A stretch of 40,848 nt of DNA. Origin: Bacteroidales bacterium. GTDB lineage: Bacteria; Planctomycetota; Planctomycetia; Gemmatales; Gemmataceae. The DNA lies in contig JAIXLE010000146.1 of the NCBI GenBank assembly GCA_026931725.1, positions 32,107 to 72,954 on the forward strand. The letters run 5' to 3'. The position numbers were made by a program, and so were the translations under genes. The stretch's first letter is position 1. Each line of letters starts with the position of its first letter. Shown in pieces: positions 17,463 through 30,070 of this stretch. The notes beneath the pieces are model-generated. The model did not search any database and was not told the origin of the DNA. It saw only the letters and a list, made by a program, of their open reading frames with translations.

Positions 17463-17493
17463 GCACCACCCGACCTTACTGGGTGGGAGGTGC
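17463..17493 (+). promoter_or_regulatory. Hairpin in the rplK-rplA gap, possible L1-binding site
   Basis: GCACC (17463-17467) pairs with GGTGC (17489-17493), and ACCC (17468-17471) with GGGT (17481-17484), leaving GGGA bulged. It sits 42 bases before the rplA start in the 107-base gap. L1 is known to repress its operon at an mRNA hairpin; I infer this one could serve. Confidence 0.4.
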
Positions 17494-17534
17494 ATTCCTT
17501 ATCGGAATTCACCGCAAGTTTTGGAGTGAGTGGA

Positions 17535-18368
17535 ATGGCTGAAGAGAATCCATCTAACGTACCTGATGTTACACCAGTCGAACCGGCAGTCGCTCCGAAT
17601 GTCAAGGCTGCCGAAGCGGAAGCGGCCTTGCCAACGGCCAAGAAGAATAAGCGGCCTGGTGTTGCTCCGCGTCGCGGTAAAAAACTGCGTAATCACCAAA
17701 AAAATATTGTTCGCAAGATTAAAGACGCAGGTGTTCAACAGTTAAAACCGGCTTTGGCCATGCTGAAGTCTATGAAACGTGCCAAGTTCGATGAAACAGT
17801 TGAAGTGCATATGAACCTCGGTATTGACCCCACGCAAAGCGATCAACTGGTGCGAGGGAGCGTCAGCTTGCCGAACGGTTTGGGCAAAACCAAACGAGTT
17901 CTCGTATTTTGCCAGGGCGACAACGTGGCCAAAGCCAAGGCGGCTGGTGCCGATCATGTTGGCGGAGATGAACTCATCGCCAAGGTGGCCAATGAGGGAT
18001 TCATTGATTTTGATGTGGCAATTGCGACCCAAGACATGATGGGGAAAGTCTCACGTCTCGGGAAAGTGCTTGGCCCACGGAATCTCATGCCGACTCCGAA
18101 AGCCGGAACGGTAATCGCCGCCAATGCGGATGTCGCCGTTGCGGTGCAGGAGCAGAAGGCGGGCAAGGTCGAATATCGGAATGATAAGTCCGGGCAAATT
18201 CATGCCGGTGTTGGCAAGTTGAGTTTCGATGATGAGAAACTTGCAGCGAACATCATCACCTTCGTCGAAGCCGTTCGTGCTGCGAAACCGTCTGGGGTGA
18301 AGGGAAATTACATCAACGGGGTGGTCGTGTCGGCCACCATGTCTCCGGGCATCCCGGTTTCGGTCTAA
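17535..18368 (+). CDS. rplA: 50S ribosomal protein L1
   Basis: L1 binds 23S rRNA at the E-site stalk and is a translational repressor of its own operon in many bacteria. The L1 core begins about residue 48 and includes [24 protein letters not shown] (about 92-115), the classical signature around [23 protein letters not shown], and the final [17 protein letters not shown]. The 277-residue protein exceeds the usual ~230 because of an N-terminal extension of about 48 Ala/Pro/Glu/Lys-rich residues ending in a basic patch. Start: ATG 17535, preceded by GGAG within TTGGAGTGAGTGGA. Confidence 0.97.
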   Translation: MAEENPSNVPDVTPVEPAVAPNVKAAEAEAALPTAKKNKRPGVAPRRGKKLRNHQKNIVRKIKDAGVQQLKPALAMLKSMKRAKFDETVEVHMNLGIDPTQSDQLVRGSVSLPNGLGKTKRVLVFCQGDNVAKAKAAGADHVGGDELIAKVANEGFIDFDVAIATQDMMGKVSRLGKVLGPRNLMPTPKAGTVIAANADVAVAVQEQKAGKVEYRNDKSGQIHAGVGKLSFDDEKLAANIITFVEAVRAAKPSGVKGNYINGVVVSATMSPGIPVSV

Positions 18369-18370
18369 TC

Positions 18371-18451
18371 GTCCATTGTTCATCATCTCGCTCTGTAATC
18401 GACAGAGTGAGATGATGTGAAACAATGTGCCGTCGACCATTGACAATGGAC
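18371..18451 (+). promoter_or_regulatory. rplJ leader with mutually exclusive stems (L10 autoregulation candidate)
   Basis: A near-perfect 16-base stem CATCATCTCGCTCTGT (18381-18396) with ACAGAGTGAGATGATG (18402-18417) has one G-T pair and a 5-base loop. The flanking GTCCATTGT (18371-18379) can pair either with ACAATG right behind the stem (18422-18427) or, over nine bases, with ACAATGGAC (18443-18451), which contains the only purine-rich sequence before the rplJ ATG. CCATTG at 18437-18442 can compete for CAATGG too. By position and logic this matches the L10(L12)-controlled leader known in other bacteria. Confidence 0.6.
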
Positions 18452-18459
18452 CCACGACC

Positions 18460-19029
18460 ATGAGCAAGAAGATCAAAGCCTTTGAATTGGATATTCTGCG
18501 GAAATCGTTCGCTGGGGTGAAGGACTATGTTATTGTCCAACCTCTGGTAGTGGATGCTGGCACCGATTATGAGTTTCGGAAGAATTTGCGTGCCAAGAAT
18601 ATTAAGGCACAGGTGGTAAAGAATACCTTCGCCCGGAAGATTCTCGGCGAGAACGGGATTGCAGTCGAAAACGTCTGGTCGGGTCCGACCCTGCTCTGTT
18701 GGGGTGGTGCGAGCGTCAAAGAACTGAGCAACACCGTTGATGAACAGATCAAGGCTGCTCGAAAAGATCCCAAACTGCCTGAGAAGTATAAGGTTAAGAC
18801 GGCTATCGCGGATTGTCAGGCCGTTGATATTGAACTGGCCAAGAAGATGCCGACCCGTGAAGAGGCGATCGGTGAAGTCCTCTCGGCATTGCTCTCGGCT
18901 GGGTCGGATCTGGCGGGTTGCCTCGTGGGACCAGGAAGCCAATTGGCATCAATCCTCAAGACGATCGAAGACAAGAGCCCCGAAGTGACTGGCGAGACGG
19001 CCCCAGCCGAACCTGCCACTGCTGGATAA
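18460..19029 (+). CDS. rplJ: 50S ribosomal protein L10
   Basis: L10 is the stalk base that carries L7/L12 dimers. The 189-residue protein has the rRNA-binding N-terminal domain with KNTFARKILGENG (about 62-74) and the C-terminal helix that holds L12. Family length is about 165-180; the extra length is an Ala/Pro/Glu tail (SPEVTGETAPAEPATAG). I choose the ATG at 18460, where the conserved MSKKIKAFEL begins; the in-frame ATG at 18427 lies inside the leader structure. No strong Shine-Dalgarno box is free, only GGA nine bases upstream, which is caught in the leader stems. Confidence 0.96.
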   Translation: MSKKIKAFELDILRKSFAGVKDYVIVQPLVVDAGTDYEFRKNLRAKNIKAQVVKNTFARKILGENGIAVENVWSGPTLLCWGGASVKELSNTVDEQIKAARKDPKLPEKYKVKTAIADCQAVDIELAKKMPTREEAIGEVLSALLSAGSDLAGCLVGPGSQLASILKTIEDKSPEVTGETAPAEPATAG

Positions 19030-19161
19030 ACCGAGCGATTCGCTCACTGGGAACTTCTGTTCTTGCCCAACTCCTCTGTGTTGGGCGGGATTTTCTGAAT
19101 CTGGCTATTACGCATCATTGCCGGACGCTTCACCGGCAGCGTGTGAGAAAGGGTTTGTACG

Positions 19162-19557
19162 ATGAGCGCGATTGCGGAACTCGGCGATAAGCTCGCCCAA
19201 CTGACCATTGCCCAGGCAGTGGAACTCAAAGATTACCTGAAAGAAAAATACAACATCGAACCCGCAGCGGGTGGCGCAGTTGTGATGACTGGTCCAGCCG
19301 CTGGCGCGGCCGCGGCGGCTCCTGCTGCGGAACCGACCGAATTTAACGTCATTCTGGAACCGGGTTTCGACACGGCGAAGAAGATTGGCATTATCAAGGT
19401 TGTCCGTGAACTGACCGGCCTCGGCTTGGCGGAAGCCAAGGCCGCCGTGGAAGGCGCACCGAAGGCGATGAAAGAAGGCATTGACAAGAAGACGGCCGAA
19501 GATGTTAAGAAGAAACTGGAAGAAGCGGGCGCGAAAGTCTCGATCAAGCCTGCGTAA
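19162..19557 (+). CDS. rplL: 50S ribosomal protein L7/L12
   Basis: The stalk protein that recruits translation factors. A 131-residue protein with N-terminal dimerisation helices ([24 protein letters not shown]), a flexible Ala/Gly-rich hinge (about residues 40-58), and the C-terminal factor-binding domain ([45 protein letters not shown]). AAAGGG stands before the ATG. It is 132 bases after rplJ and shares the L10 leader. Confidence 0.98.
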   Translation: MSAIAELGDKLAQLTIAQAVELKDYLKEKYNIEPAAGGAVVMTGPAAGAAAAAPAAEPTEFNVILEPGFDTAKKIGIIKVVRELTGLGLAEAKAAVEGAPKAMKEGIDKKTAEDVKKKLEEAGAKVSIKPA

Positions 19558-19577
19558 AGTTCTGTAGCAAAAAATTG

Positions 19578-19611
19578 CCCAGGTGGTCTGGCCTTGGTCA
19601 GTCCTCCTGGG
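19578..19611 (+). terminator. Long hairpin after rplL (attenuator or RNase processing site)
   Basis: CCCAGG-T-GG and CC-T-CCTGGG form the outer stem and CTGGCC/GGTCAG (one wobble) the inner one, almost without a loop. No T run follows, so processing is as likely as termination. In E. coli the rplL-rpoB gap also holds an attenuator and an RNase III site. Confidence 0.5.
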
Positions 19612-19800
19612 TAGGATACGTTGTACGTTGCAAGCCTATGAGCTTTTCCGACTGTGTGTCTCTTCCGAGCTCGGCCAATCGGTAGAGACATTTTAGTCGT
19701 CCCAGGATGCCAGTGGTGCCAATGTTTCCTTTCCACTTGCTCCGCGGTTTGGTGTTACCTTTGTCGCATCATCCTGTACCGCAGGAAGCGGATCTGATCA

Positions 19801-19835
19801 CCCTGGTAGAATTACCGGGGTTGTTGCGTTGTTTT
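19801..19835 (+). terminator. Intrinsic terminator/attenuator before rpoB
   Basis: CCCTGGTA (19801-19808) pairs with TACCGGGG (19813-19820) around GAAT with one wobble, followed by TTGTTGCGTTGTTTT. It is in the 416-base gap between rplL and rpoB, which otherwise shows only the preceding hairpin and no reading frame I believe in. Confidence 0.6.
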
Positions 19836-19973
19836 GGTCGTTGGGTTAGCTGTGAGGCTGTCCCTCAGTTGTTCTTAATTCAATAACGTATTCCCGCGGC
19901 TGTTGCAATCCCCGTTTCCGGTGAGGCGGTGGGGCGTAACACCGTGCCCTGTTTGGGTAAGGAGACGACCCCG

Positions 19974-22900
19974 ATGGCCATTTCGGCTGTGCGGATCATC
20001 GCCCCCACCGATGAACGGAACTTCGGCCGCTTCGGCGATGCCGCTCCGGTACCGCCGCTGACGGATATTCAGACCCGGTCTTATGATCGGTTCCTGCAAC
20101 TCGATGTGCCCTACGATCGGCGAACGCCATCGGGCCTTGAGGGCGTTATGCAGGAAATTTTCCCTATCGAGAGCTACGACAAAAAAGTTTCGCTCGAATA
20201 CGTCAAATATGACTTGGGAAAACCTCGATACGACCCCGATGAATGTCGACAACTGCGCCTCACTTATGGTCGTCCGTTCCGTGTTTGGTTACGGTTGCGG
20301 AAGGCTGATGGTACCGCCGTTGAGGAAGAAGTCTATCTCGGTGATATGCCGATTATGATCGGCGGCGGCGAGTTCATTATTAACGGAGCGGAACGCGTCG
20401 TCGTATCGCAGTTGCACCGTTCCCCAGGGGTCGACTTCGTTGTCGAACGGGAAGCGGACAAGGACATGCATTCTTGCCGAATTATCCCGGAACGGGGTTC
20501 CTGGATTGAAATCAACTGCACCAAGAAAGACACGCTCGGGGTCCGTATCGACCAAAGTGGGAAATTCTCGGCGCTCACCCTGCTGCGGGCTATGGACCCG
20601 AAGTACAGTCGTACCGGGGACTTACTGCGTGAGTTTTTCCCCGTGGAATCGGTCGGCCTCAGCAATGCCAACGCCCGCTCTCGGCTCGTCGGCGACCCGG
20701 ATGCCGGTATTAACCCCATGTTGGCCGTCGATGATATTATCGACCCGGAAACCGGCGAAGTTTACCTGGATGCCGGAAAACCGTTCACCGGCTCCGCGGT
20801 AGACCGCATCATCACGTCGCAGATTGAAGCGGTCGAAGCGGTGTCGCCGCCCAAAGACCCGATCGTTCAACTGTCTCTCGTGGAAGATGGCACCGATTCC
20901 CATGAATCCGCTTTACTGAAGATTTATCAGCGGCTGCGCCCTGGGAATCCGGCCCAGTTGGAAAAGGCCAAGGAACTGTTCAAAGAGAAGTTCCTCGACC
21001 CGAATCGCTACCGTCTGGGTCGTGTGGGTCGTTTCCGTATCAACCGGAAGTTTGATCAGGATGTACCCGAAACCGAGATGACCCTGCGGGCGGTCGACTT
21101 CGTCAACGCTATCAAATACCTGCTCGACCTTCGGGCCGGGAAAGGAATAGTCGACGACATTGACCACCTCGGTAACCGACGACTGCGGACCATCGACGAA
21201 CTGGCCGCGGACGAATTGCGGAAAGGTTTCCTCAAGCTCCGCCGGACCGTGCAGGAACGGATGGCGATTAAAGATGCGGAGGAAATGTCGCCACGCACGC
21301 TCATCAACCCCAAGAGCGTCTCGGCCGCGATTGAGTATTTCTTTGGTCGTTCTGAACTCTCGCAGGTGGTCGACCAGACCAACCCGCTCGCGCAGTTGAC
21401 GCACGAACGACGACTCTCCGCCCTCGGACCAGGGGGGTTGAACCGCAAACGGGCCGGGTTTGAAGTGCGCGACGTTCACATCTCGCACTATGGCCGGATT
21501 TGCCCGATCGAGACACCGGAAGGGACGAACATCGGTCTGATTTCGTCACTCTCCATCTTCGCGGAAATCGACGAGTATGGCTTCCTGACCACTCCCTATC
21601 GGAAGGTCACGGAAGCGCGTTTGACCGATGAAGTCCTCAAACTGCGAGCCGATGAAGAACAGACGCTTGTCCTGGCCCCGGCGGACGTGCATTCCGAAGG
21701 CGAATCGATCTCCGCGGATCGGGTTGTCGCGCGGCAAGGCGGGGAATTCATGTCGCTGAAACCGAGCGAGATTGAATACATCGACGTTTCTCCCAAACAG
21801 ATGGTCGGTGTCTCCGCGGGTTTGATTCCGTTCCTCGAACACGACGATGCCAACCGAGCCCTCATGGGCTCGAACATGCAACGACAAGCGGTGCCGTTGC
21901 TGGTGACCGAACCGCCTCTCGTCGGTACCGGGCTGGAAAAAGAAGTTGCCCGCCACAGTGGGATGCTCGTGCGTGCCCAGGAAGAAGGCACGATCGTCTA
22001 TGTGGACGCGGAACGGATCAAAATCGAAGAGAAAGATAAGATCGTTCGCGAGTACGTTCTGCGGAAATATCACGGCTTGAATGAACGCACCTGCCTGAAC
22101 CAAAAGCCGATCGTCCGTGTCGGTCAGAAGGTGAAGAAGGGTGGCATCATTGCCGATGGAGCCGCCACCCACCTCGGCGAACTGGCCCTGGGACGGAATG
22201 CCCTGGTCGCGTTCATGTCGTGGGAAGGTTACAACTTTGAAGACGCGATCATCATCAGCGAACGCCTTGTGAAGAACGATACCTACACCTCGCTTCACAT
22301 CGAAGAGTTCGAGATTGAAATCCGCGAAACGAAACTCGGTAAGGAAGAGTTCACCCGCGATATTCCCAACGTCCCCCAAAAAGCCCTCGGGAACCTCGAC
22401 GATTATGGAATCGTGCGAATCGGGACGTTCGTGAAGCCGGGCGACATTCTGGTCGGGAAAGTGTCTCCCAAATCCCGGAGCGAACTGACACCCGAAGAAA
22501 AACTCCTGCACGCCATCTTCGGTCGTTCGGGCGAAGATGTGAAAAATGATTCGCTCGAAGTGCCATCCGGTGTCGAGGGGATCGTCATTGCCGCGCACCG
22601 CTTCAGCCGGCAAGCAAGCATGTCGGATGAGGAAAAGCGCGAACTGGCCAAACGGAAGAAGGAGATTTCGGGCACCTACTCCAGCAAAATCGCCGAGCAG
22701 TTCCGCGAGTTCATCAAGGCGCTGGAAGAGGTTCTCGACAAGAAAGAACTCAAGGATCCGAACACGGGCAAACAGTACGCCAGTGAAAAGGATGATGCCA
22801 CCGTCGCGGAACAGGCCAAAACCTTTAAGCTCGAAAATCTGGACATCCGCACGCCGGACAATGCCAAGAAAGCCCAAAAGATCCACGAGCGGCACTGGGA

Positions 22901-23714
22901 ACGGATTCAGTTCTTCATCGACGAGCAGGAACGCAAACTCCACTCGCTGACCCGTGGCGACGAACTGCCCAGCGGCGTTCAGCAAATGGTCAAAATTTAC
23001 GTCGCCACCAAGCGGATCATCTCCGTCGGCGACAAAATGGCCGGGCGGCACGGGAACAAAGGGGTCATCTCCAAAGTTCTTCCCGAAGAGGACATGCCAT
23101 ACCTGAAGGATGGCACGCCGGTCGACATCATCCTCAACCCCCTCGGTGTGCCGAGCCGGATGAACGTCGGTCAGATTCTGGAAACGCACCTCGGTTACGC
23201 TGCCTCGAAACTGGGTTTCAAAGCGGTAACCCCCGTGTTCGACGGAGCGACCGAAGACGAAATCAAAGGCGCACTCCGCGAAGCCGGACTGTCCGATACC
23301 GGAAAGTCGATTCTGTATGACGGTCGCACGGGTGAGCGATTTGAACAGCCCGTCACGGTCGGTTACATGTACATGCTCAAGCTGCATCACCTTGTCGATG
23401 ACAAGGTCCACGCTCGGGCCACGGGACCGTACAGCCTCATCACCCAGCAACCGCTCGGTGGGAAAGCCCGCTTCGGCGGTCAGCGGTTCGGAGAGATGGA
23501 AGTGTGGGCACTCGAAGCCTACGGGGCCGCCTACATCCTCCAGGAACTGCTGACGGTGAAGTCCGACGATGTGGAAGGCCGGACCAAGATTTACGAAAGC
23601 ATGGTCAAGGGGGAAAACACGCTGGAAGCCGGGACACCCGCCAGCTTCGACGTGCTTACCCACGAAATCCGCGGCCTCGGCCTGAATATGCAACTGGAGA
23701 AGAAACGGGTGTAA
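19974..23714 (+). CDS. rpoB: DNA-directed RNA polymerase subunit beta
   Basis: The 1246-residue beta subunit of RNA polymerase. Conserved regions are in order: [16 protein letters not shown] near the N-terminus, [23 protein letters not shown], the rifampicin-binding segment ([29 protein letters not shown]) with the drug-contact Asp, His and Ser unchanged, [41 protein letters not shown] and the C-terminal [25 protein letters not shown] charged helical insertion with [10 protein letters not shown] and [19 protein letters not shown] precedes the GDKMAGRHG region. The ATG at 19974 has AAGGAG nine bases upstream; the longer frame from 19929 adds non-conserved residues. Normally rpoC follows within a few tens of bases; here two small genes intervene. 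Confidence 0.98.
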   Translation: MAISAVRIIAPTDERNFGRFGDAAPVPPLTDIQTRSYDRFLQLDVPYDRRTPSGLEGVMQEIFPIESYDKKVSLEYVKYDLGKPRYDPDECRQLRLTYGRPFRVWLRLRKADGTAVEEEVYLGDMPIMIGGGEFIINGAERVVVSQLHRSPGVDFVVEREADKDMHSCRIIPERGSWIEINCTKKDTLGVRIDQSGKFSALTLLRAMDPKYSRTGDLLREFFPVESVGLSNANARSRLVGDPDAGINPMLAVDDIIDPETGEVYLDAGKPFTGSAVDRIITSQIEAVEAVSPPKDPIVQLSLVEDGTDSHESALLKIYQRLRPGNPAQLEKAKELFKEKFLDPNRYRLGRVGRFRINRKFDQDVPETEMTLRAVDFVNAIKYLLDLRAGKGIVDDIDHLGNRRLRTIDELAADELRKGFLKLRRTVQERMAIKDAEEMSPRTLINPKSVSAAIEYFFGRSELSQVVDQTNPLAQLTHERRLSALGPGGLNRKRAGFEVRDVHISHYGRICPIETPEGTNIGLISSLSIFAEIDEYGFLTTPYRKVTEARLTDEVLKLRADEEQTLVLAPADVHSEGESISADRVVARQGGEFMSLKPSEIEYIDVSPKQMVGVSAGLIPFLEHDDANRALMGSNMQRQAVPLLVTEPPLVGTGLEKEVARHSGMLVRAQEEGTIVYVDAERIKIEEKDKIVREYVLRKYHGLNERTCLNQKPIVRVGQKVKKGGIIADGAATHLGELALGRNALVAFMSWEGYNFEDAIIISERLVKNDTYTSLHIEEFEIEIRETKLGKEEFTRDIPNVPQKALGNLDDYGIVRIGTFVKPGDILVGKVSPKSRSELTPEEKLLHAIFGRSGEDVKNDSLEVPSGVEGIVIAAHRFSRQASMSDEEKRELAKRKKEISGTYSSKIAEQFREFIKALEEVLDKKELKDPNTGKQYASEKDDATVAEQAKTFKLENLDIRTPDNAKKAQKIHERHWERIQFFIDEQERKLHSLTRGDELPSGVQQMVKIYVATKRIISVGDKMAGRHGNKGVISKVLPEEDMPYLKDGTPVDIILNPLGVPSRMNVGQILETHLGYAASKLGFKAVTPVFDGATEDEIKGALREAGLSDTGKSILYDGRTGERFEQPVTVGYMYMLKLHHLVDDKVHARATGPYSLITQQPLGGKARFGGQRFGEMEVWALEAYGAAYILQELLTVKSDDVEGRTKIYESMVKGENTLEAGTPASFDVLTHEIRGLGLNMQLEKKRV

Positions 23715-23717
23715 AGC

Positions 23718-24068
23718 ATGGATCCGATTCGCTCTGGTGAACAATACTTGATCGTTCAAGGTGTCCATCGGAGCGTTGCCGCACGCGAAGCGGGGTTATC
23801 AGGAATTCTCACCCAGATCGAATCGAATGGCCGCAAGATACGTTTGACGGTTCTTCCATTCGATCAGTTGTTGTCTCCCAAAGCGGCGATTGGCCGATGG
23901 GATCGTGGGCGTGATTTCTGGACGTTGGTCGCTCTCATGCAGACCGTTGCAGGGCGAGCGAGAATTCCGGCAGTGATTGTGAATCCTGTACCCGAAGTCG
24001 TGTGGTATCGGTTTACACCACTCACTGATGTCGCTGTTCTCGACGAAACTGAAGAGGAACGTCCATGA
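23718..24068 (+). CDS. Small protein with ParB/sulfiredoxin-like motif, between rpoB and rpoC
   Basis: A 116-residue protein starting only three bases after the rpoB stop. Residues 13-27 (VQGVHRSVAAREAGL) fit the G-x-H-R-x-x-A-A-x-x-A-G motif of the ParB/sulfiredoxin-like nucleotide-binding fold, but the strands and helix that should precede it are missing, so the fold is shortened or different. The rest (KIRLTVLPFDQLLSPKAAIG, RIPAVIVNPVPEVVWYRF) is unrecognised. Its stop overlaps the next gene's ATG (ATGA at 24065-24068). Such short ParB-motif domains also occur as the toxic tips of polymorphic toxins, so toxin with the next gene as immunity partner is one possible reading; it is inference. 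Confidence 0.65.
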   Translation: MDPIRSGEQYLIVQGVHRSVAAREAGLSGILTQIESNGRKIRLTVLPFDQLLSPKAAIGRWDRGRDFWTLVALMQTVAGRARIPAVIVNPVPEVVWYRFTPLTDVAVLDETEEERP

Positions 24069-24418
24069 CACATCCACAACACGACTTATTAGTCGAAAAA
24101 GCTGGCGAATTACTCTACCGGACTCTGTGTGAGATTCGTGCTTTGACATGGGATTGGAAACCGGGAAGCGAAGGGCAAATTGAAGAATTGACAGACATTA
24201 CTCACAACCTCCCACTGTTCATGATTGGACGCGATCCCCACGGCTGGGTTGGTGTTCGTGAGAGGTTTGTGCAATATGCCCGACATCATTGGCCGGATCA
24301 AGATCCCGCTTCCGCAGAATACGTCAGAATCATTGACATGGATGAAGCTGAGTTTGCCGTGCAATACCGCAGAACAACTTGGCCTTGGCCAGAACCCAAT
24401 ACGACGTTCGTTGGATAG
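24065..24418 (+). CDS. Unrecognised small protein coupled to the ParB-motif gene (immunity-like)
   Basis: A 117-residue, mostly helical acidic protein that I do not recognise (helix EKAGELLYRTLCEIRALTWDW, then GQIEELTDITHNLPLFMIG, and the aromatic end RRTTWPWPEPNTTF). No signal peptide or membrane span. Its ATG overlaps the previous stop by four bases, so the two are made together, and its stop is 51 bases before rpoC. Acidic size and order after a possible toxin domain would suit an immunity protein, which is a guess. Confidence 0.6.
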   Translation: MTHPQHDLLVEKAGELLYRTLCEIRALTWDWKPGSEGQIEELTDITHNLPLFMIGRDPHGWVGVRERFVQYARHHWPDQDPASAEYVRIIDMDEAEFAVQYRRTTWPWPEPNTTFVG

Positions 24419-24469
24419 GTTTGGTGCCTCGGTCCCATTGTAACACTCCACACCCGGGAGATTAAGAAT

Positions 24470-28843
<4,374 letters not shown>

Positions 28844-28856
28844 CCCCGTTCGTAAA

Positions 28857-28891
28857 AATCCTCCGAACTTCTCTGGAAAGTTTGGAGGATT
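28857..28891 (+). terminator. Hairpin after rpoC
   Basis: AATCCTCCGAACTT (28857-28870) pairs over 14 bases, with one G-T, with AAGTTTGGAGGATT (28878-28891) around a 7-base loop, 14 bases after the rpoC stop. It lacks a strong T run on the plus strand. Confidence 0.55.
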
Positions 28892-28929
28892 CTGATTGAA
28901 TACTCTTTCCTGAACAAGTTGCTCATGCT

Positions 28930-28960
28930 ACCCACCATCATCGGTGGGTGCTTGTTGTTG
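28930..28960 (+). terminator. Second hairpin between rpoC and rpsL
   Basis: ACCCACC (28930-28936) pairs with GGTGGGT (28943-28949) around ATCATC and is followed by GCTTGTTGTTG, so a weak intrinsic terminator or an S12 leader element. It lies 60 bases before rpsL. Confidence 0.5.
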
Positions 28961-29008
28961 TAAACGATCAGAATGTGACGCCGCTGGGCGGGGACTACGA
29001 GGTTCGGA

Positions 29009-29404
29009 ATGCCGACAATCAACCAACTCATTGCCAAGCCACGGGTTCCGCAGCACTCCCGCTCTCGGCACCCGGCCATGCAAGGCTGCCCGCAAAAACG
29101 CGGGGTCTGTACCGTCGTCAAGACGATGACACCCAAAAAGCCGAACTCCGCGCTCCGAAAAGTCGCACGGGTACGCCTTTCAACCGGCGTGGAAGTCACA
29201 GCCTACATCGGCGGTGAAGGCCACAACCTGCAAGAACACTCCATCGTCCTCGTGCGTGGTGGCCGGGTGCGGGACTTGCCTGGGGTGCGGTATCACATCG
29301 TCCGTGGAAAACTCGACAGCCAAGCCCCCAGTTCCGTCACCAGCAGTGACGGCAAACGGAAGCAGGCACGCTCGAAGTACGGCCAGAAATCGGAAAGCAA
29401 ATAA
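29009..29404 (+). CDS. rpsL: 30S ribosomal protein S12
   Basis: S12 in the decoding centre. The 131-residue protein has [12 protein letters not shown] at the start, [16 protein letters not shown] and [17 protein letters not shown] in the middle, with the streptomycin-site lysines wild type ([10 protein letters not shown], and the later [14 protein letters not shown]). The C-terminal tail is slightly longer than the usual 123-124 residues. A GAGG box lies before the ATG. It opens the str group rpsL-rpsG-fusA; unlike many bacteria, tuf is not at its end but upstream at 13.4 kb. Confidence 0.97.
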   Translation: MPTINQLIAKPRVPQHSRSRHPAMQGCPQKRGVCTVVKTMTPKKPNSALRKVARVRLSTGVEVTAYIGGEGHNLQEHSIVLVRGGRVRDLPGVRYHIVRGKLDSQAPSSVTSSDGKRKQARSKYGQKSESK

Positions 29405-29464
29405 CCCCCGGAATCGCAGATTCCTTCCACCGCATACTGAGCCACTGACGCAGCAGGAACGATT

Positions 29465-29941
29465 ATGGGAGTCAAGAAGCGAACCGCTAGCGCTGAGAGC
29501 CTCGCCCCGGACATCCGGTATGGCTCGGTCATCGCCAGCAAATTTATCAACTGCCTCATGCGTGATGGTAAGAAGGCGACGGCCACCCGTGTCTTCTACG
29601 ATGCGCTCGATCAGATCAAAAAGCGGATGCCGGACGCGGACCCGATTGAGGTGTTCACCACCGCCGTCGAGAATGTCAAGCCGGTGCTGGAAGTCCGATC
29701 CCGCCGGGTCGGCGGTGCCAACTACCAGGTGCCCATGCAGGTCAAACGCGAACGGCAGCAATCGCTCGCGATCCGCTGGATTCTCGCCGCCATTCGGAGC
29801 AAATCCGGTCGGCCGACCTACCTCCGCCTCGCCGAAGAACTGATGGCCGCCTACCAGAAACAAGGGGATGCCATCTCCAAGCGAGAACAGACCATCAAGA
29901 TGGCCGAAGCCAACAAGGCGTTCAGCCACTTCGCTTGGTAA
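29465..29941 (+). CDS. rpsG: 30S ribosomal protein S7
   Basis: S7 nucleates assembly of the 30S head. 158 residues, the usual length, with [23 protein letters not shown] near the N-terminus, [21 protein letters not shown] in the middle and the ending NKAFSHFAW. It is 60 bases after rpsL. The usual S7 autoregulatory site would lie in that gap; I see no convincing stem there. Confidence 0.97.
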   Translation: MGVKKRTASAESLAPDIRYGSVIASKFINCLMRDGKKATATRVFYDALDQIKKRMPDADPIEVFTTAVENVKPVLEVRSRRVGGANYQVPMQVKRERQQSLAIRWILAAIRSKSGRPTYLRLAEELMAAYQKQGDAISKREQTIKMAEANKAFSHFAW

Positions 29942-30070
29942 TTGCGGGTTCTCTCGATTCCGTCCTTGGCTGCCCCGTGTGAGCTTCACCGGGATGGTCA
30001 AGGACTTTTTCATTGTCGGTGACTTGATACAAAGGACCAGACGACCCAGATACAAGGACTCAGGACAACG

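Noticed and set aside
21546..23768. A 740-residue open frame opposite rpoB
   Set aside because: Long antisense frames are expected in GC-rich coding DNA; no motif or ribosome-binding site supports it.
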